Assembly: GCF_013283785.1 (NCBI RefSeq)
Contig: NZ_JABCPZ010000077.1
Coordinates: 1-43,110, forward strand
Reading direction: 5' to 3'
DNA: 43,110 bases
From: Nonomuraea antri
Lineage (GTDB): Bacteria > Actinomycetota > Actinomycetes > Streptosporangiales > Streptosporangiaceae
The first letter of the stretch is position 1, and each line of letters begins with the position of its first letter. This document shows, in pieces, positions 1 to 7,965 of the stretch. The position numbers and the translations under genes were made by a program. The notes below the pieces were generated by a model. The model saw nothing but the letters and a program-made list of their open reading frames with translations, did no database searches and had not been told where the DNA came from.

Positions 1-1
1 G

Positions 2-1153
2 CCCCGCCCACCCCTCGTCGACTGGCTCGCGGTCACGTCGCTCATGCTGGGCATCTTCGCCATTGTCACCAGCGAAATCCTGCCCATCGGCCTGTTGACC
101 GCCATCGGCGCCGACTTCGGGATCTCCGATGGCACCACCGGGCTGACCATGGCGCTGCCCGGCGTCGTCGCCGCGGTCGCCGCGCCCGCCGTCACGCTGA
201 CGACCGCGCGCCTGGATCGCCGCGTGATGTTGTGTGTCCTGATGGCGGTGCTGGCCGTGGCCGACGTGCTGGCCGCGGTGGCGACGTCCTACTGGGTCAT
301 GCTGATCTCCAGGGTGCTGGTCGGTCTCACCATCGGCGGCTTCTGGTCGATCGGGGCCGGGCTGGCCGGGCGTCTGGTGCCGCCGCAGGCCGTCGGAACC
401 GCCACAGCTGTGATCTTCTCCGCCGTGCCGCTGGGCTCCGTGCTCGGCGTGCCGGCCGGTACCTTCATCGGCGACCTCGCCGGCTGGCGAACCGCCTTTC
501 TGATGCTGGCCGTGCTGGCGATCCTGGTGCTGGCCGCGCTGCTGGTGTTGCTGCCGCCGTTGCCCGCACACCAGGTCACCAGCCCTCGCGTCCTGCTCGA
601 CCTGCTGCGCACCCGGGGTGCCGCCATCGCCCTGACGGCCACCTTCCTCATCGTGCTGGCCCACTTCGGCACCTACACGTACGTGACGCCCTTTCTCGAG
701 GACGTCATCGGGCTGTCTCCCGCGGCTGTCAGCGCCGTGCTGCTGGCGTACGGCGTCGCCGGAATCGCGGGCAACTTCCTGGCCGGCAAGGCCGCCGCCA
801 CACGTCTGCGGGCTGCCTTCGTGGGCTGTGGTTGCCTGATCGCGGCGACCACTCTGCTGCTGCCCTCGGTGGGCGGCACGACCGTCGGCGCGGTGGTGTT
901 GCTCGTGGGCTGGGGCCTGGCCTATGGCGGAGTGCCCGTCTGCTCGCAGTCGTCGTTCCTCGCCGCCGCGCCGCACGCGCCCGAAGCCGCCACGGTGGTC
1001 TTCACCTCCTCCTTCCAGGCGACCTTCGCACTCGGCGCGTTCCTCGGCGGACGCGTTGTGGACTCCTTCTCGGTCTCCACCGTGATGATCTGCGGCGGGC
1101 TGATCGCCCTGCTCATGGCGGTGTCCCTGTGGTCACTCGCCAAACCGCGCTGA
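2..1153 (+). CDS. MFS efflux transporter (DHA1 type), 5' end outside window
   Basis: Proton-driven exporter of the major facilitator superfamily, in the cytoplasmic membrane. The reading frame is open to the left edge and already codes family-like sequence (PLVDWLAVTSLMLGIFAIVT), so the true start lies outside the window and the ATG at 44 is internal. The translated part has about eleven to twelve hydrophobic helices, an early TSEILPIGLL segment typical of the AraJ/sugar-efflux and drug-efflux branch, and a central basic loop near residues 185-200. The C-terminus is complete. The substrate cannot be read from the sequence. No regulator is visible on the right side. Confidence 0.85.
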   Translation, partial: PRPPLVDWLAVTSLMLGIFAIVTSEILPIGLLTAIGADFGISDGTTGLTMALPGVVAAVAAPAVTLTTARLDRRVMLCVLMAVLAVADVLAAVATSYWVMLISRVLVGLTIGGFWSIGAGLAGRLVPPQAVGTATAVIFSAVPLGSVLGVPAGTFIGDLAGWRTAFLMLAVLAILVLAALLVLLPPLPAHQVTSPRVLLDLLRTRGAAIALTATFLIVLAHFGTYTYVTPFLEDVIGLSPAAVSAVLLAYGVAGIAGNFLAGKAAATRLRAAFVGCGCLIAATTLLLPSVGGTTVGAVVLLVGWGLAYGGVPVCSQSSFLAAAPHAPEAATVVFTSSFQATFALGAFLGGRVVDSFSVSTVMICGGLIALLMAVSLWSLAKPR

Positions 1154-1628
1154 GCTGCGGCGCCGCACTGCGCGGCCGTCGGGAGCCACGGTCAATGACG
1201 CGGAGGAGCCTCGGGGGCGATCAGGGTGCTGCCTGGTGGGCAAGGACGGACGCCTCCGCTATGGTGCGCGTCTGCCGGATTCCGGCGCGGTTCGCATCGC
1301 GGCCGCATCGCTCACCGCGCTCGGCACGGCCGCGCTCGGCCGGCCGTCGTTCGCCTGCTCCGTGCCGCAGTACGCGGGGCTGGTGCTGGTCTGTGCCGTG
1401 AGCGGTCTGGCTGGAGCGGTGGTCTCGGCCCGGAAGGCGCGGCGGGGTTGCTTCGGCCCGGTGACTGACTTCGAAGGTCGTGGGGTGTGGAGGTACTGGC
1501 GGCGGAAGTGCTTCTGGGGCATCCGGTTCGTGGCGGGTGGAATCTGCACCGGATCCGCACCGGCATTGCGCATCGCCCGCATATGCGTCTGCTTTGATGA
1601 CGCGGTGTCGGAGCGGAGAACGCCACAA
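1154..1628. other. 475-nt stretch without a convincing gene
   Basis: Open frames run across it on both strands, but none has recognisable domain sequence, a good ribosome binding site or a sensible start. The plus-strand frame that continues into the next membrane protein codes arginine- and cysteine-rich sequence unlike that protein, which argues for the downstream GTG start. It may be decayed coding DNA; I see no clear repeat or RNA. Confidence 0.4.
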
Positions 1629-2036
1629 GTGCGCGAGATCTACTGGATGTTCGGATGCGGGCTCTCCGTGATCATCGCCCTTGCGTGCGCGACGTTCGGG
1701 ACCATTTTCGATATTCAGCTGGTGGCTGCTGCGAAGCTTTACTGCGAGGGTGACTTGAGCGCCGGCGAAAAATTCGCAGGTAACTTCTGGTCGCTGAGTC
1801 GGTTCGTGATCTTTCCGGTCGTCTCGGTGCTGTCGGCGCTGGTCGCGCAGTCGTTCCAGTTGTTGAACCGGCTGCCCTGGTTGGCCGGGCGGTTGTGGTC
1901 GGGGACTGTGTTGCTCGCTCTCACCGTTGTCGGCTCCATTGCCGGACCTGTGGCGATGACTTTGTACGATCTGGCCGCCGAAGGCACCCCGGCCGGTTGC
2001 GTTCTGCCGTGGTGGCCCTCGTGGCTTCCCTCATAG
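1629..2036 (+). CDS. Small integral membrane protein, unknown function
   Basis: Predicted 135-residue protein with three to four hydrophobic segments (GCGLSVIIALACATFGTIF, FVIFPVVSVLSALVA, TVLLALTVVGSIAGPVAM). I chose GTG 1629 because GGAGAA at 1615-1620 sits 8 nt upstream and because sequence before it is not membrane-like. ATG 1647 is an alternative. It is followed 17 nt later by the next gene in the same direction, so the two probably form one transcript. I do not recognise the family. Confidence 0.5.
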   Translation: MREIYWMFGCGLSVIIALACATFGTIFDIQLVAAAKLYCEGDLSAGEKFAGNFWSLSRFVIFPVVSVLSALVAQSFQLLNRLPWLAGRLWSGTVLLALTVVGSIAGPVAMTLYDLAAEGTPAGCVLPWWPSWLPS

Positions 2037-2053
2037 ACGGCGATCATTGGCTC

Positions 2054-2515
2054 ATGTCGAGGATCGAGTTCTCGTACGGGGTCCCGAGGCATGGATGGGC
2101 TGTGGTCACCATCGGCCATGAAGGGCGCGAGGCTCGGATGGTCGTGTCCTATGTGACCGATGCTCTCGGCGACCTCTTGTACGGCCTGGTGCGCGTCACG
2201 CAAGGGGACGACATCCGCTTTTCCTGGAATGGCGAGCCCACGGAGTATCGATGGGTGTTCACGCACGAGGACGGTGCGGTACGGCTGCGTATCCTCCGAT
2301 TCCGCGACGGGCTCCGGCCGGAACCGGACGACGCGGGGCACGCGGTGTTCACCCTCTTGAGCGAGGTGAGGCCGTTGGTGCGGGCGGTGGTCCGATCGGT
2401 CAGGCGATTGCTCTTCGAGATGGGAGAAGAGGAGTACGCGCGGCAGTGGAGAGACCACGCGTTTCCACTGCGTGAGCTGAACGTCCTCGAATCCTGGCTG
2501 AAGAGTCCCCGTTGA
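2054..2515 (+). CDS. Conserved-looking hypothetical cytosolic protein
   Basis: Predicted 153-residue soluble protein starting MSRIEFSYGVPRHGWAVVTI. It alternates beta-like stretches (ARMVVSYVTDALGDLLYGL, DIRFSWNGEPTEYRWVF) with an acidic and aromatic C-terminal helix. The style resembles actinobacterial proteins found singly beside antitoxin or immunity genes, but I cannot name a family. It lies directly after the small membrane protein. The ATG has no strong Shine-Dalgarno, so translation may be coupled. The last codons run into a tandem 14-nt repeat. Confidence 0.55.
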   Translation: MSRIEFSYGVPRHGWAVVTIGHEGREARMVVSYVTDALGDLLYGLVRVTQGDDIRFSWNGEPTEYRWVFTHEDGAVRLRILRFRDGLRPEPDDAGHAVFTLLSEVRPLVRAVVRSVRRLLFEMGEEEYARQWRDHAFPLRELNVLESWLKSPR

Positions 2516-2554
2516 AGAGTCCCGGTTGAAGAATCCCGTCTGAAGAATTCTGCC
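2499..2554. repeat. 14-nt tandem repeat, four units
   Basis: Four consecutive 14-nt units begin TGAAGA at 2499, 2513, 2527 and 2541. The first two differ by one base and the last is degenerate. The array covers the stop codon of the preceding gene and ends 12 nt before the stop of the convergent TetR gene. Confidence 0.85.
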
Positions 2555-2566
2555 GCGGTGACCGGG

Positions 2567-3187
2567 TCATCGCGGTTCGGTCAGGAGGAGGCGTAGCTCC
2601 TCGTCGAGGATGGCGCGGATGCTCTCGGCCGTGAAGTTCTCCGGATAGGTCGCCGTCTGAAGGGTCAGACCGTCGATGACGAGGTGCAGGCGCATCGCCT
2701 GCCGTTCCAGGTCGGCGTCCGCGAGTTCCTGGTCGAGGCGGTCGGGAAGTGGCAGGTCGTGGCAGGAGGCGACGGCGAGGCGGCAGATGTGGCGCTCGCC
2801 CGCCCAGGCGGTGGTGCGTAGTTCGGCCAGCGATTCGTCCACATGTGAGCGCACCAGGCACGCCAGCCAGACCTCGACCTCCACCCGGCGGTTCTCGTCC
2901 AGCGGGAGGAACTCTTCGAGCAGGGCTCGCGCGCGCTGCGGCCCCGGCAGGTCGGCGTGCAGGAGCGCGGTGACGCGTTCCGTGACGTTCCTGCCGATGG
3001 CGTGCGCGGCGAAGGCGAGCAGGTCGCGCTGGCTGTCGAAGTAGTGACGCAGCCCGCCGACCGAGACGCCCGCCGCCTCGGCAACCTTGCGGACCGTGGC
3101 GCCCTCGATCCCGTCCCTGCTGATGACCTCCCAGACGGCGCGGACGAGTTCCTCTCGACGCCGCTCGTGGTCGACGACCTTCGGCAT
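2567..3187 (-). CDS. TetR/AcrR-family transcriptional regulator
   Basis: One-domain repressor of about 206 residues. Residues 1-50 form the TetR helix-turn-helix (RKVAEAAGVSVGGLRHYF), and the rest is an all-helical ligand domain of the BetI-like C-terminal type. The start MPKVVDHERRREEL fits the usual N-terminus of this subgroup; ATG 3194-3196 is three codons upstream in frame. It is divergent from the CPBP membrane protease with under 50 nt between starts, so both genes are probably under its control. The short intergenic segment holds two related TTACAG-type half sites. Confidence 0.85.
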   Translation of the reverse strand: MPKVVDHERRREELVRAVWEVISRDGIEGATVRKVAEAAGVSVGGLRHYFDSQRDLLAFAAHAIGRNVTERVTALLHADLPGPQRARALLEEFLPLDENRRVEVEVWLACLVRSHVDESLAELRTTAWAGERHICRLAVASCHDLPLPDRLDQELADADLERQAMRLHLVIDGLTLQTATYPENFTAESIRAILDEELRLLLTEPR

Positions 3188-3196
3188 GTCGTTCAT

Positions 3197-3233
3197 TACA
3201 GCACGCTCGTACGGTTTCCTTTACAGTACAAGT
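3197..3233. promoter_or_regulatory. Divergent promoter/operator between tetR and CPBP gene
   Basis: The 37-nt gap contains TTACAGCACG and TTACAGTACA as direct half-site-like copies (about 3197 and 3221) and two GTAC tetramers. So short a gap means the CPBP transcript is leaderless or nearly so, and a repressor bound here would block both directions. The operator assignment is inference. Confidence 0.4.
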
Positions 3234-4103
3234 GTGCGGAATACTGTGGAGCTGCCTCGGGTGCTGGGTGTGAGTGTGTTGCTCGTGGGGCTGGTCGTCA
3301 TCGGCGGGTCGGTGCTCTGGTCGGTTCTGAGCGGTTCCGGGGAGGTTCGGTACTCGGCCGACCACGCCGGCACCGTGCCGCTGTGGCAGCGCTGGATCCC
3401 TGCCCTGGCGGGGATCGCGCTCGTCCGGCTGGTGCCGCCCGTCGCCGTGGGCCAGGCGCCCGTATCGGACGCCGGTCCGCCGTCGGGGCGGTGGCCGCAG
3501 CTGCAGGCGGGGGTTCTGCTGGGCTGCGCGGTGCTGTTCGCCGTGGCGCTGCGGCTCGTGGTGGACGCCGGCGGCGCCGTCGAACCGGCACATACGCTGC
3601 TCAAGGCCGTCCTGCTGCTCGCCGTCCCGATGGTGCTGTTTCTGTGGACCCGCTCCAGTACGGACGTTCCGCGGCCGGCCCGAGCCGGTCGGCGCGGATT
3701 CGGGCCGGTGATTCCGGTGGCGGCCTGGTTCTTACTCGCGCAGGTGAGCCGTCCGCCGGTCGACCGGCCGGCCGAACTCGACCTTGTCACGCTGCTGGGC
3801 ACGCTCGCCGTGGTGTTCGCCGTCAACGCCCTGCTCGAAGAGGTCTTCTACCGGCGCTGGCTGCAGACTCGCTGGGAGCACCTTCTCGGCCGCTGGCCGG
3901 CCATCGTGCTGGCCACACTGCTGTTCGCCGCCTGGCACGTCGCCATCATGGGTACCGGTCAGCTGCTCACCGACCTGGCCGGCGTCTTCGCGAGCCACGG
4001 AGCGTACGGGTTGTTCCTCGGCTACCTGTGGAGCCGGTATCGGCTGATGTGGCCCATTCTCGCCGTCCACGGGGCGATCAACACCGCACCGGCGCTGCTG
4101 TAA
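3234..4103 (+). CDS. CPBP-family intramembrane protease homologue
   Basis: Membrane protein of about 289 residues with seven to eight hydrophobic helices and the Abi/CPBP glutamic protease signature: EEVFYRRW (EExxxxR), then FAAWHVAI (FxxxH) and HGAIN (HxxxN) near the C-terminus. The family includes Rce1-like CAAX processing enzymes and bacteriocin self-immunity proteins; the substrate here is unknown. GTG 3234 was chosen because in-frame sequence further upstream is the antisense of the TetR gene. GTG 3246 is also possible. Its stop overlaps the next start (TAATG). Confidence 0.75.
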   Translation: MRNTVELPRVLGVSVLLVGLVVIGGSVLWSVLSGSGEVRYSADHAGTVPLWQRWIPALAGIALVRLVPPVAVGQAPVSDAGPPSGRWPQLQAGVLLGCAVLFAVALRLVVDAGGAVEPAHTLLKAVLLLAVPMVLFLWTRSSTDVPRPARAGRRGFGPVIPVAAWFLLAQVSRPPVDRPAELDLVTLLGTLAVVFAVNALLEEVFYRRWLQTRWEHLLGRWPAIVLATLLFAAWHVAIMGTGQLLTDLAGVFASHGAYGLFLGYLWSRYRLMWPILAVHGAINTAPALL

Positions 4104-4732
4104 TGATCGGGGCCATGGCCTACAACGTCGCGGTGCTCGCGTCACAGCCGGCTCCAACCTCGGCACGCGGCACGGCAGCCCGCGAGCGCCTTCTCCGTCG
4201 CCCTCGTGATCAGCAACAACGGCGGGTCCGGGCCCTGGCCCACGCTCGCGAGCAGGGCATTCCCAGCGCGCACCTGTCCGGACGCAGCCACCCCGACCCG
4301 GACGACCTCGACCAGGCCATGCTCGCGGCCCTCGACCGCCATCACGCCGATCTCGTCGTGACCGCCGGGTACCTGAAGAAGATCGGCCCCGCGGTGCTGG
4401 ACGCCTACGCCGGCCGCATCATCAACGTCCATCCCGCGCTCCTGCCCCGGCACGGCGGTCAGGGCATGTACGGGCGGCGAGTCCACGAGAGCGTCCTGGC
4501 CGGCGGAGACAGCGTCTCGGGAGCCACCGTCCACCTGGTGACGGCCGACTATGACGAAGGGCCCGCCATCGCCAGGCGGCAGGTGCCGGTCCTGTCCGGG
4601 GACGATCCGGACACGCTGGCGGCTCGGGTGCTCCAGGCGGAACACCTCCTGCTGCCCGCGGTGGTCCAGGCGCTGGCCCTCGGCATCGCGCCGAAGCCCT
4701 CAGCGCAGCGTCCGACCGCCGGTCTCACCTGA
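4103..4732 (+). CDS. PurN-like formyltransferase with scrambled N-terminal frame
   Basis: The C-terminal two-thirds is a clear folate-dependent formyltransferase of the GAR transformylase type: a NVHPALLPRHGG block with catalytic Asn and His, and YDEGPAIARR with the catalytic Asp. Residues about 14-40 do not match. The expected glycine-rich AGSNL segment and the SVALVISNN strand can be read in the other two frames over about 4144-4222, and the original frame then resumes at ALAHAREQGIP. Two or more compensating indels have therefore scrambled the nucleotide-binding loop. It is likely non-functional unless the assembly is wrong. It is coupled to the CPBP gene by a TAATG overlap and is probably a second copy, not the housekeeping purN. 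Confidence 0.65.
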   Translation: MIGAMAYNVAVLASQPAPTSARGTAARERLLRRPRDQQQRRVRALAHAREQGIPSAHLSGRSHPDPDDLDQAMLAALDRHHADLVVTAGYLKKIGPAVLDAYAGRIINVHPALLPRHGGQGMYGRRVHESVLAGGDSVSGATVHLVTADYDEGPAIARRQVPVLSGDDPDTLAARVLQAEHLLLPAVVQALALGIAPKPSAQRPTAGLT

Positions 4733-4822
4733 CCGGCATTCGCCCGGGCCGGCCCATCGGCGTCACGGCCGGGAGCTCGCCCGACAGGTACGGCTCCAGG
4801 CCCCAGTTCTCCGTCGGACCGG

Positions 4823-6450
4823 TCATCGGGGTCGTTCGACGCGGCCCTCGTGCCAGATCGGCTCGTCGCTCTCGTACACGTCCCCGTCCGCGCCGAAGAT
4901 CAGGAACCGGTCGAAGTCGGCGGCGAACCAGCGGTCGTGCGTGACGGCGAGCACGGTGCCGGAGAAGGAGGCCAGGCCCTGCTGGAGGGCTTCGGCGCTG
5001 GCCAGGTCGAGGTTGTCGGTGGGCTCGTCGAGCAGCAGCAGCGTGGCGCCGGACAGTTCGAGCAGCAGGATCTGCAGCCGGGCCTGCTGGCCGCCCGACA
5101 GGGTCTCGAACCGCTGGCCGCCGGCGGGGGCGAGTTCGTAGCGGGCCAGGGCGGTCATCGCCTCGTTCAGTGTGTGGGCGTGTCCGGTCATGACCAGCTC
5201 GGCGGGGGTGTGCCCGTGCAGGTCGGGCCGGGCGTGGGTCTGGACGAACCGGCCGGGCCGCACCCGTGACCCCAGGCGTACCGTACCGGTGTGCGGCACC
5301 GCGGGCACCGTGCCGTCCGCGGCCTGCTCCAGCAGGTGCAGGAACGTGGACTTGCCCGAGCCGTTGGAGCCGAGCACCCCGATGCGCTCGCCGTACCAGA
5401 TCTCGGCGTCGAACGGCCGCATCAAGCCGGTGAGCTCCAGGTTCTCGCAGACGACGGCACGCTTGCCGGTACGGCCCCGCGCAGCCTGATCCGGACGTTC
5501 TGCGCCTTGGGCGGACGTTGCGGCGGCCCGGCCTCCTCGAAACGGCTCAGCCGGGTGCGGGCGGCCCGGTAGGACGAGGCCAGCGCGTCGTTGTTGGCCG
5601 CGGTCTGCCGCAGCGTGTGCACCAGCCGCCGCAGCCTGGCATGCTCCTCGTCCCAGCGGCGCAGCCGCTCGGCCAAGCGGCTGATGCGTTCCTCGCGTCC
5701 CTTGGCGTACGTGGCGAAGCCGCCGCCGTGGATCCAGACGCCGCGGTCCTCCACGGTCACGATCCGGTCGGCGACCTCGGCCAGCAGCCGGCGATCGTGG
5801 GAGACCAGCAGCACGGTCTTGTCCGTGGCGCGCAGCCGGTCCTCCAGCCACTGTTTGCCGGGGACGTCCAGGTAGTTGTCCGGTTCGTCCAGCAGCAGGA
5901 CCTGGTCCGGGCCGCGCAGCAGGGCTTCGAGCACGAGGCGTTTCTGCTCGCCGCCGGACAGCGTGGTCACCGGGCGGTCCCTGATCGCGTCGTAGGACAG
6001 GCCCATGGACGCGGTGGCGCAGACGTCCCAGACGACCTCCATGTCGTAGCCGCCGGCGTCGGCGTAGTCGGCGACGGCCTGGGCGTAGGCCAGCTGGGTC
6101 GCCTCGTCGTCGCGGGCCGCGATCGCCGACTCCGCGTCTGCCAGGGTCTCGGCGGCGGCGCGGACCTGGGCGGGGGCCACCGACAGCAGCAGGTCGTGCA
6201 CGCTGCGACCGTCGCGTACGTCGCCGATGAACTGCCGCATTACCCCCAGGCCGCCGGAAGAGACCACGCGGCCGTCGTCCGGACGCAGGTCCCCGGCGAC
6301 CAGCCGGAGCAGGGTGGTCTTGCCCGCGCCGTTCGGCCCCACCAGCGCGGCCTTGACGCCGTCGCCGACCCGGAAGGACACCTCGTGCAGGAGCAGGCGC
6401 CCGTCGGGCAGCAGGTAGGTCAGCCGGTCCACCTCGACATGTCCTGCCAC
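4823..6450 (-). pseudogene. ABC-F family ATPase split by a frameshift
   Basis: ABC-F proteins carry two nucleotide-binding domains and no membrane domain; they act on the ribosome and often give antibiotic protection. Domain 1 (from MAGHVEVDRLTYLL) has Walker A GPNGAGKTT, signature LSGGEQKR and Walker B LLLDEPDNYLD. Domain 2 has GSNGSGKST, LSGGQQAR and LLLLDEPTDNLD. The frame breaks in the inter-domain linker: domain 1 runs to about 5475 and domain 2 continues in another frame from there. One extra G in the four-G run (plus C run at 5475-5478) would restore RGGRTGKRAVVCENL. This could be a true inactivating deletion, programmed slippage or a homopolymer error. A divergent TetR gene probably regulates it. 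Confidence 0.8.
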
Positions 6451-6479
6451 GACACCTCACCTCGATCGTTGTTCGAGTG

Positions 6480-6498
6480 ACCGGATCAATGGTCCGGT
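6480..6498. promoter_or_regulatory. Imperfect 19-bp palindrome, likely TetR operator
   Basis: ACCGGATCAATGGTCCGGT has perfect ACCGGA/TCCGGT arms and lies between the ABC-F and TetR starts, where an operator for divergent control is expected. Function is inferred from position and symmetry. Confidence 0.5.
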
Positions 6499-6527
6499 TT
6501 CTCGATCCTCATACTAGACTCGGGTCC

Positions 6528-7244
6528 GTGGACAAGAGCAAGGGCGGGCGTAGTGCCAGCACGCCAGGGGACGTGTGGCTGCGACCCTCGACCGGGCGGG
6601 GCCGCGACGCCGCGCCGCTCAGCCGGGACCGGATCGTCGAGGAGGCGATCGCGCTGCTCGACGCCGAAGGCGCGGACCGGCTGACCATGCGTCGCCTGGC
6701 CGAACGGCTCGGCACCGGCTCCACCACGCTGTACTGGCACGTCAAGACCAAGGACGACGTGCTCGACCTCGCCCTCGACTCGATCTTCGGCGAGGTCGAG
6801 ATCCCGCGCGGGGGCGATCGCGGGTGGCGGGCGGACATCACCGCGCTGATCGACGGGTGGCGGGCCGTCCTGCTGCGGCATCCCTGGTCGGCGGCGCTGC
6901 TCGGGCGTCCGATGCTGGGGCCCAACGTGCTGGCCCGCAGCGAGTTCCTGTACGCCACGCTGCTGGCGGCCGGCGTCACGGAACCGCAGCTCACCGCCGC
7001 GGCGTACGGGCTGTCCAACTACGTCATCGGCGCCGGGCTCATGCAGGCCACCTGGCCGGACGGCGGAGAGCAGGACGTGCGGCGGCCGGCGGGCGAACAC
7101 CTGCTGGCCAACCGGGAGCGCTACCCGGCGCTGGCCACGCACGGCCCGCTCGTGGTGGCAGGAGACTGGGACACCAGCTTCGCGATCGGCCTGACCTGGC
7201 TGCTCGACGGCATCCAGGCCCACACCACCGCCCCCCCGGAATGA
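6528..7244 (+). CDS. TetR-family regulator (TetR_C-type), probable ABC-F repressor
   Basis: 238-residue repressor. After a 35-residue basic leader comes a TetR helix-turn-helix (RRLAERLGTGSTTLYWHVKT) and a long helical domain like that of tetracycline-type TetR proteins (DVLDLALDSIFGEV, LSNYVIGAGL). GTG 6528 fits a leaderless transcript because ACTAGACT (about 6513) looks like a -10 region just upstream. ATG 6486 and ATG 6477 upstream would run through the palindrome. It is divergent from the ABC-F gene, the usual arrangement for drug-inducible ribosome protection. Confidence 0.8.
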   Translation: MDKSKGGRSASTPGDVWLRPSTGRGRDAAPLSRDRIVEEAIALLDAEGADRLTMRRLAERLGTGSTTLYWHVKTKDDVLDLALDSIFGEVEIPRGGDRGWRADITALIDGWRAVLLRHPWSAALLGRPMLGPNVLARSEFLYATLLAAGVTEPQLTAAAYGLSNYVIGAGLMQATWPDGGEQDVRRPAGEHLLANRERYPALATHGPLVVAGDWDTSFAIGLTWLLDGIQAHTTAPPE

Positions 7245-7252
7245 CGGTGGCG

Positions 7253-7819
7253 TCAGCAGTTGACGGTGGCGGTGTTCCGCGGCCGGCCGGAGACCGGGTC
7301 CAGGGTGATGGGGAACGTCTGCCCGTCGGTCGTCCGGATCTCCAGCGTGTGCGGGCCAGTCCAGGTGACCGAGTCGTAGCCGTCACCGGGGACGTCGTCG
7401 TTGAAACAGCCCAGGTCCCACTCCTTGGTGAACAGCCCGGCATCCCTGCGGAGGCTGAGCCACGTCACCAGGTCCGGGCCGAGGCCCGCCAGCGACTCCT
7501 GGAGCCGGATCCGGTAGGAGCCCGGTCCGTCGACGAACCCGGCCTCGTCCCTGGAGCCGAACATCGCGAAGAACATCCCCGCCAGCACGACGGCGCACAG
7601 GCCCAGCCCGGCGACGACGGAGATCAGCACGCCCAGCCACCGCGGCCGTAGCCGGAGCGCGGCCCAGATAGCCAGGGCGCAGGCCAGCGCGCCGAACGCG
7701 AACGGGTGATTCAGGTGATCGTTCAGGAGCAGCAGGTCGGACTCCTGGAAGTAGGCCAGGACGGCGAGTCCGCCGGCGCAGAGCGCGGCGACCGGCAGCA
7801 CGAGTGAGCGGGGAGACAT
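7253..7819 (-). CDS. Small membrane-anchored hypothetical protein
   Basis: 188 residues. Three hydrophobic helices occupy roughly residues 5-85 (LVLPVAALCAGGLAVLAYF; FAFGALACALAIWAALRL; GVLISVVAGLGLCAVVLAG), followed by an extracytoplasmic domain of about 100 residues with a WDLGCFNDD motif and a C-terminal cysteine that may form a disulfide. The start MSPRSLVLP was chosen because the frame upstream is cysteine-rich antisense of the SDR repeat region. It converges with the TetR gene (8 nt apart) and shares its upstream region with the divergent SDR gene. Family not recognised. Confidence 0.65.
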   Translation of the reverse strand: MSPRSLVLPVAALCAGGLAVLAYFQESDLLLLNDHLNHPFAFGALACALAIWAALRLRPRWLGVLISVVAGLGLCAVVLAGMFFAMFGSRDEAGFVDGPGSYRIRLQESLAGLGPDLVTWLSLRRDAGLFTKEWDLGCFNDDVPGDGYDSVTWTGPHTLEIRTTDGQTFPITLDPVSGRPRNTATVNC

Positions 7820-7927
7820 CGCGGGTCCGTCCTCTGGGCGGGGGGCTTCGCGATCATGACACCACAGCAGTGGGTGACATGCCCGCCTGATGCACGGAAT
7901 CTCCATGAAACCCGCACAACGCGTGGT

Positions 7928-7958
7928 TTGCGTTCGAGCGCGCTCAAAGCCATAGCTT
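7928..7958 (+). promoter_or_regulatory. MerR-type promoter with 19-bp spacer
   Basis: TTGCGT at 7928-7933 and TAGCTT at 7953-7958 are separated by 19 bp. The spacer contains the perfect dyad GAGCGCGCTC at 7936-7945. An overlong spacer with a central dyad is the hallmark of promoters activated by MerR proteins through DNA unwinding. The ATG follows 8 nt after the -10 hexamer, so the transcript should be leaderless. The MerR gene at 8927 is the likely regulator. Confidence 0.6.
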
Positions 7959-7965
7959 TCCCGGC

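Noticed and set aside
1221..1628. 135-codon minus-strand frame rich in His, Arg and Pro
   Set aside because: Composition is that of an antisense frame in GC-rich DNA, there is no ribosome binding site, and no domain is recognisable.
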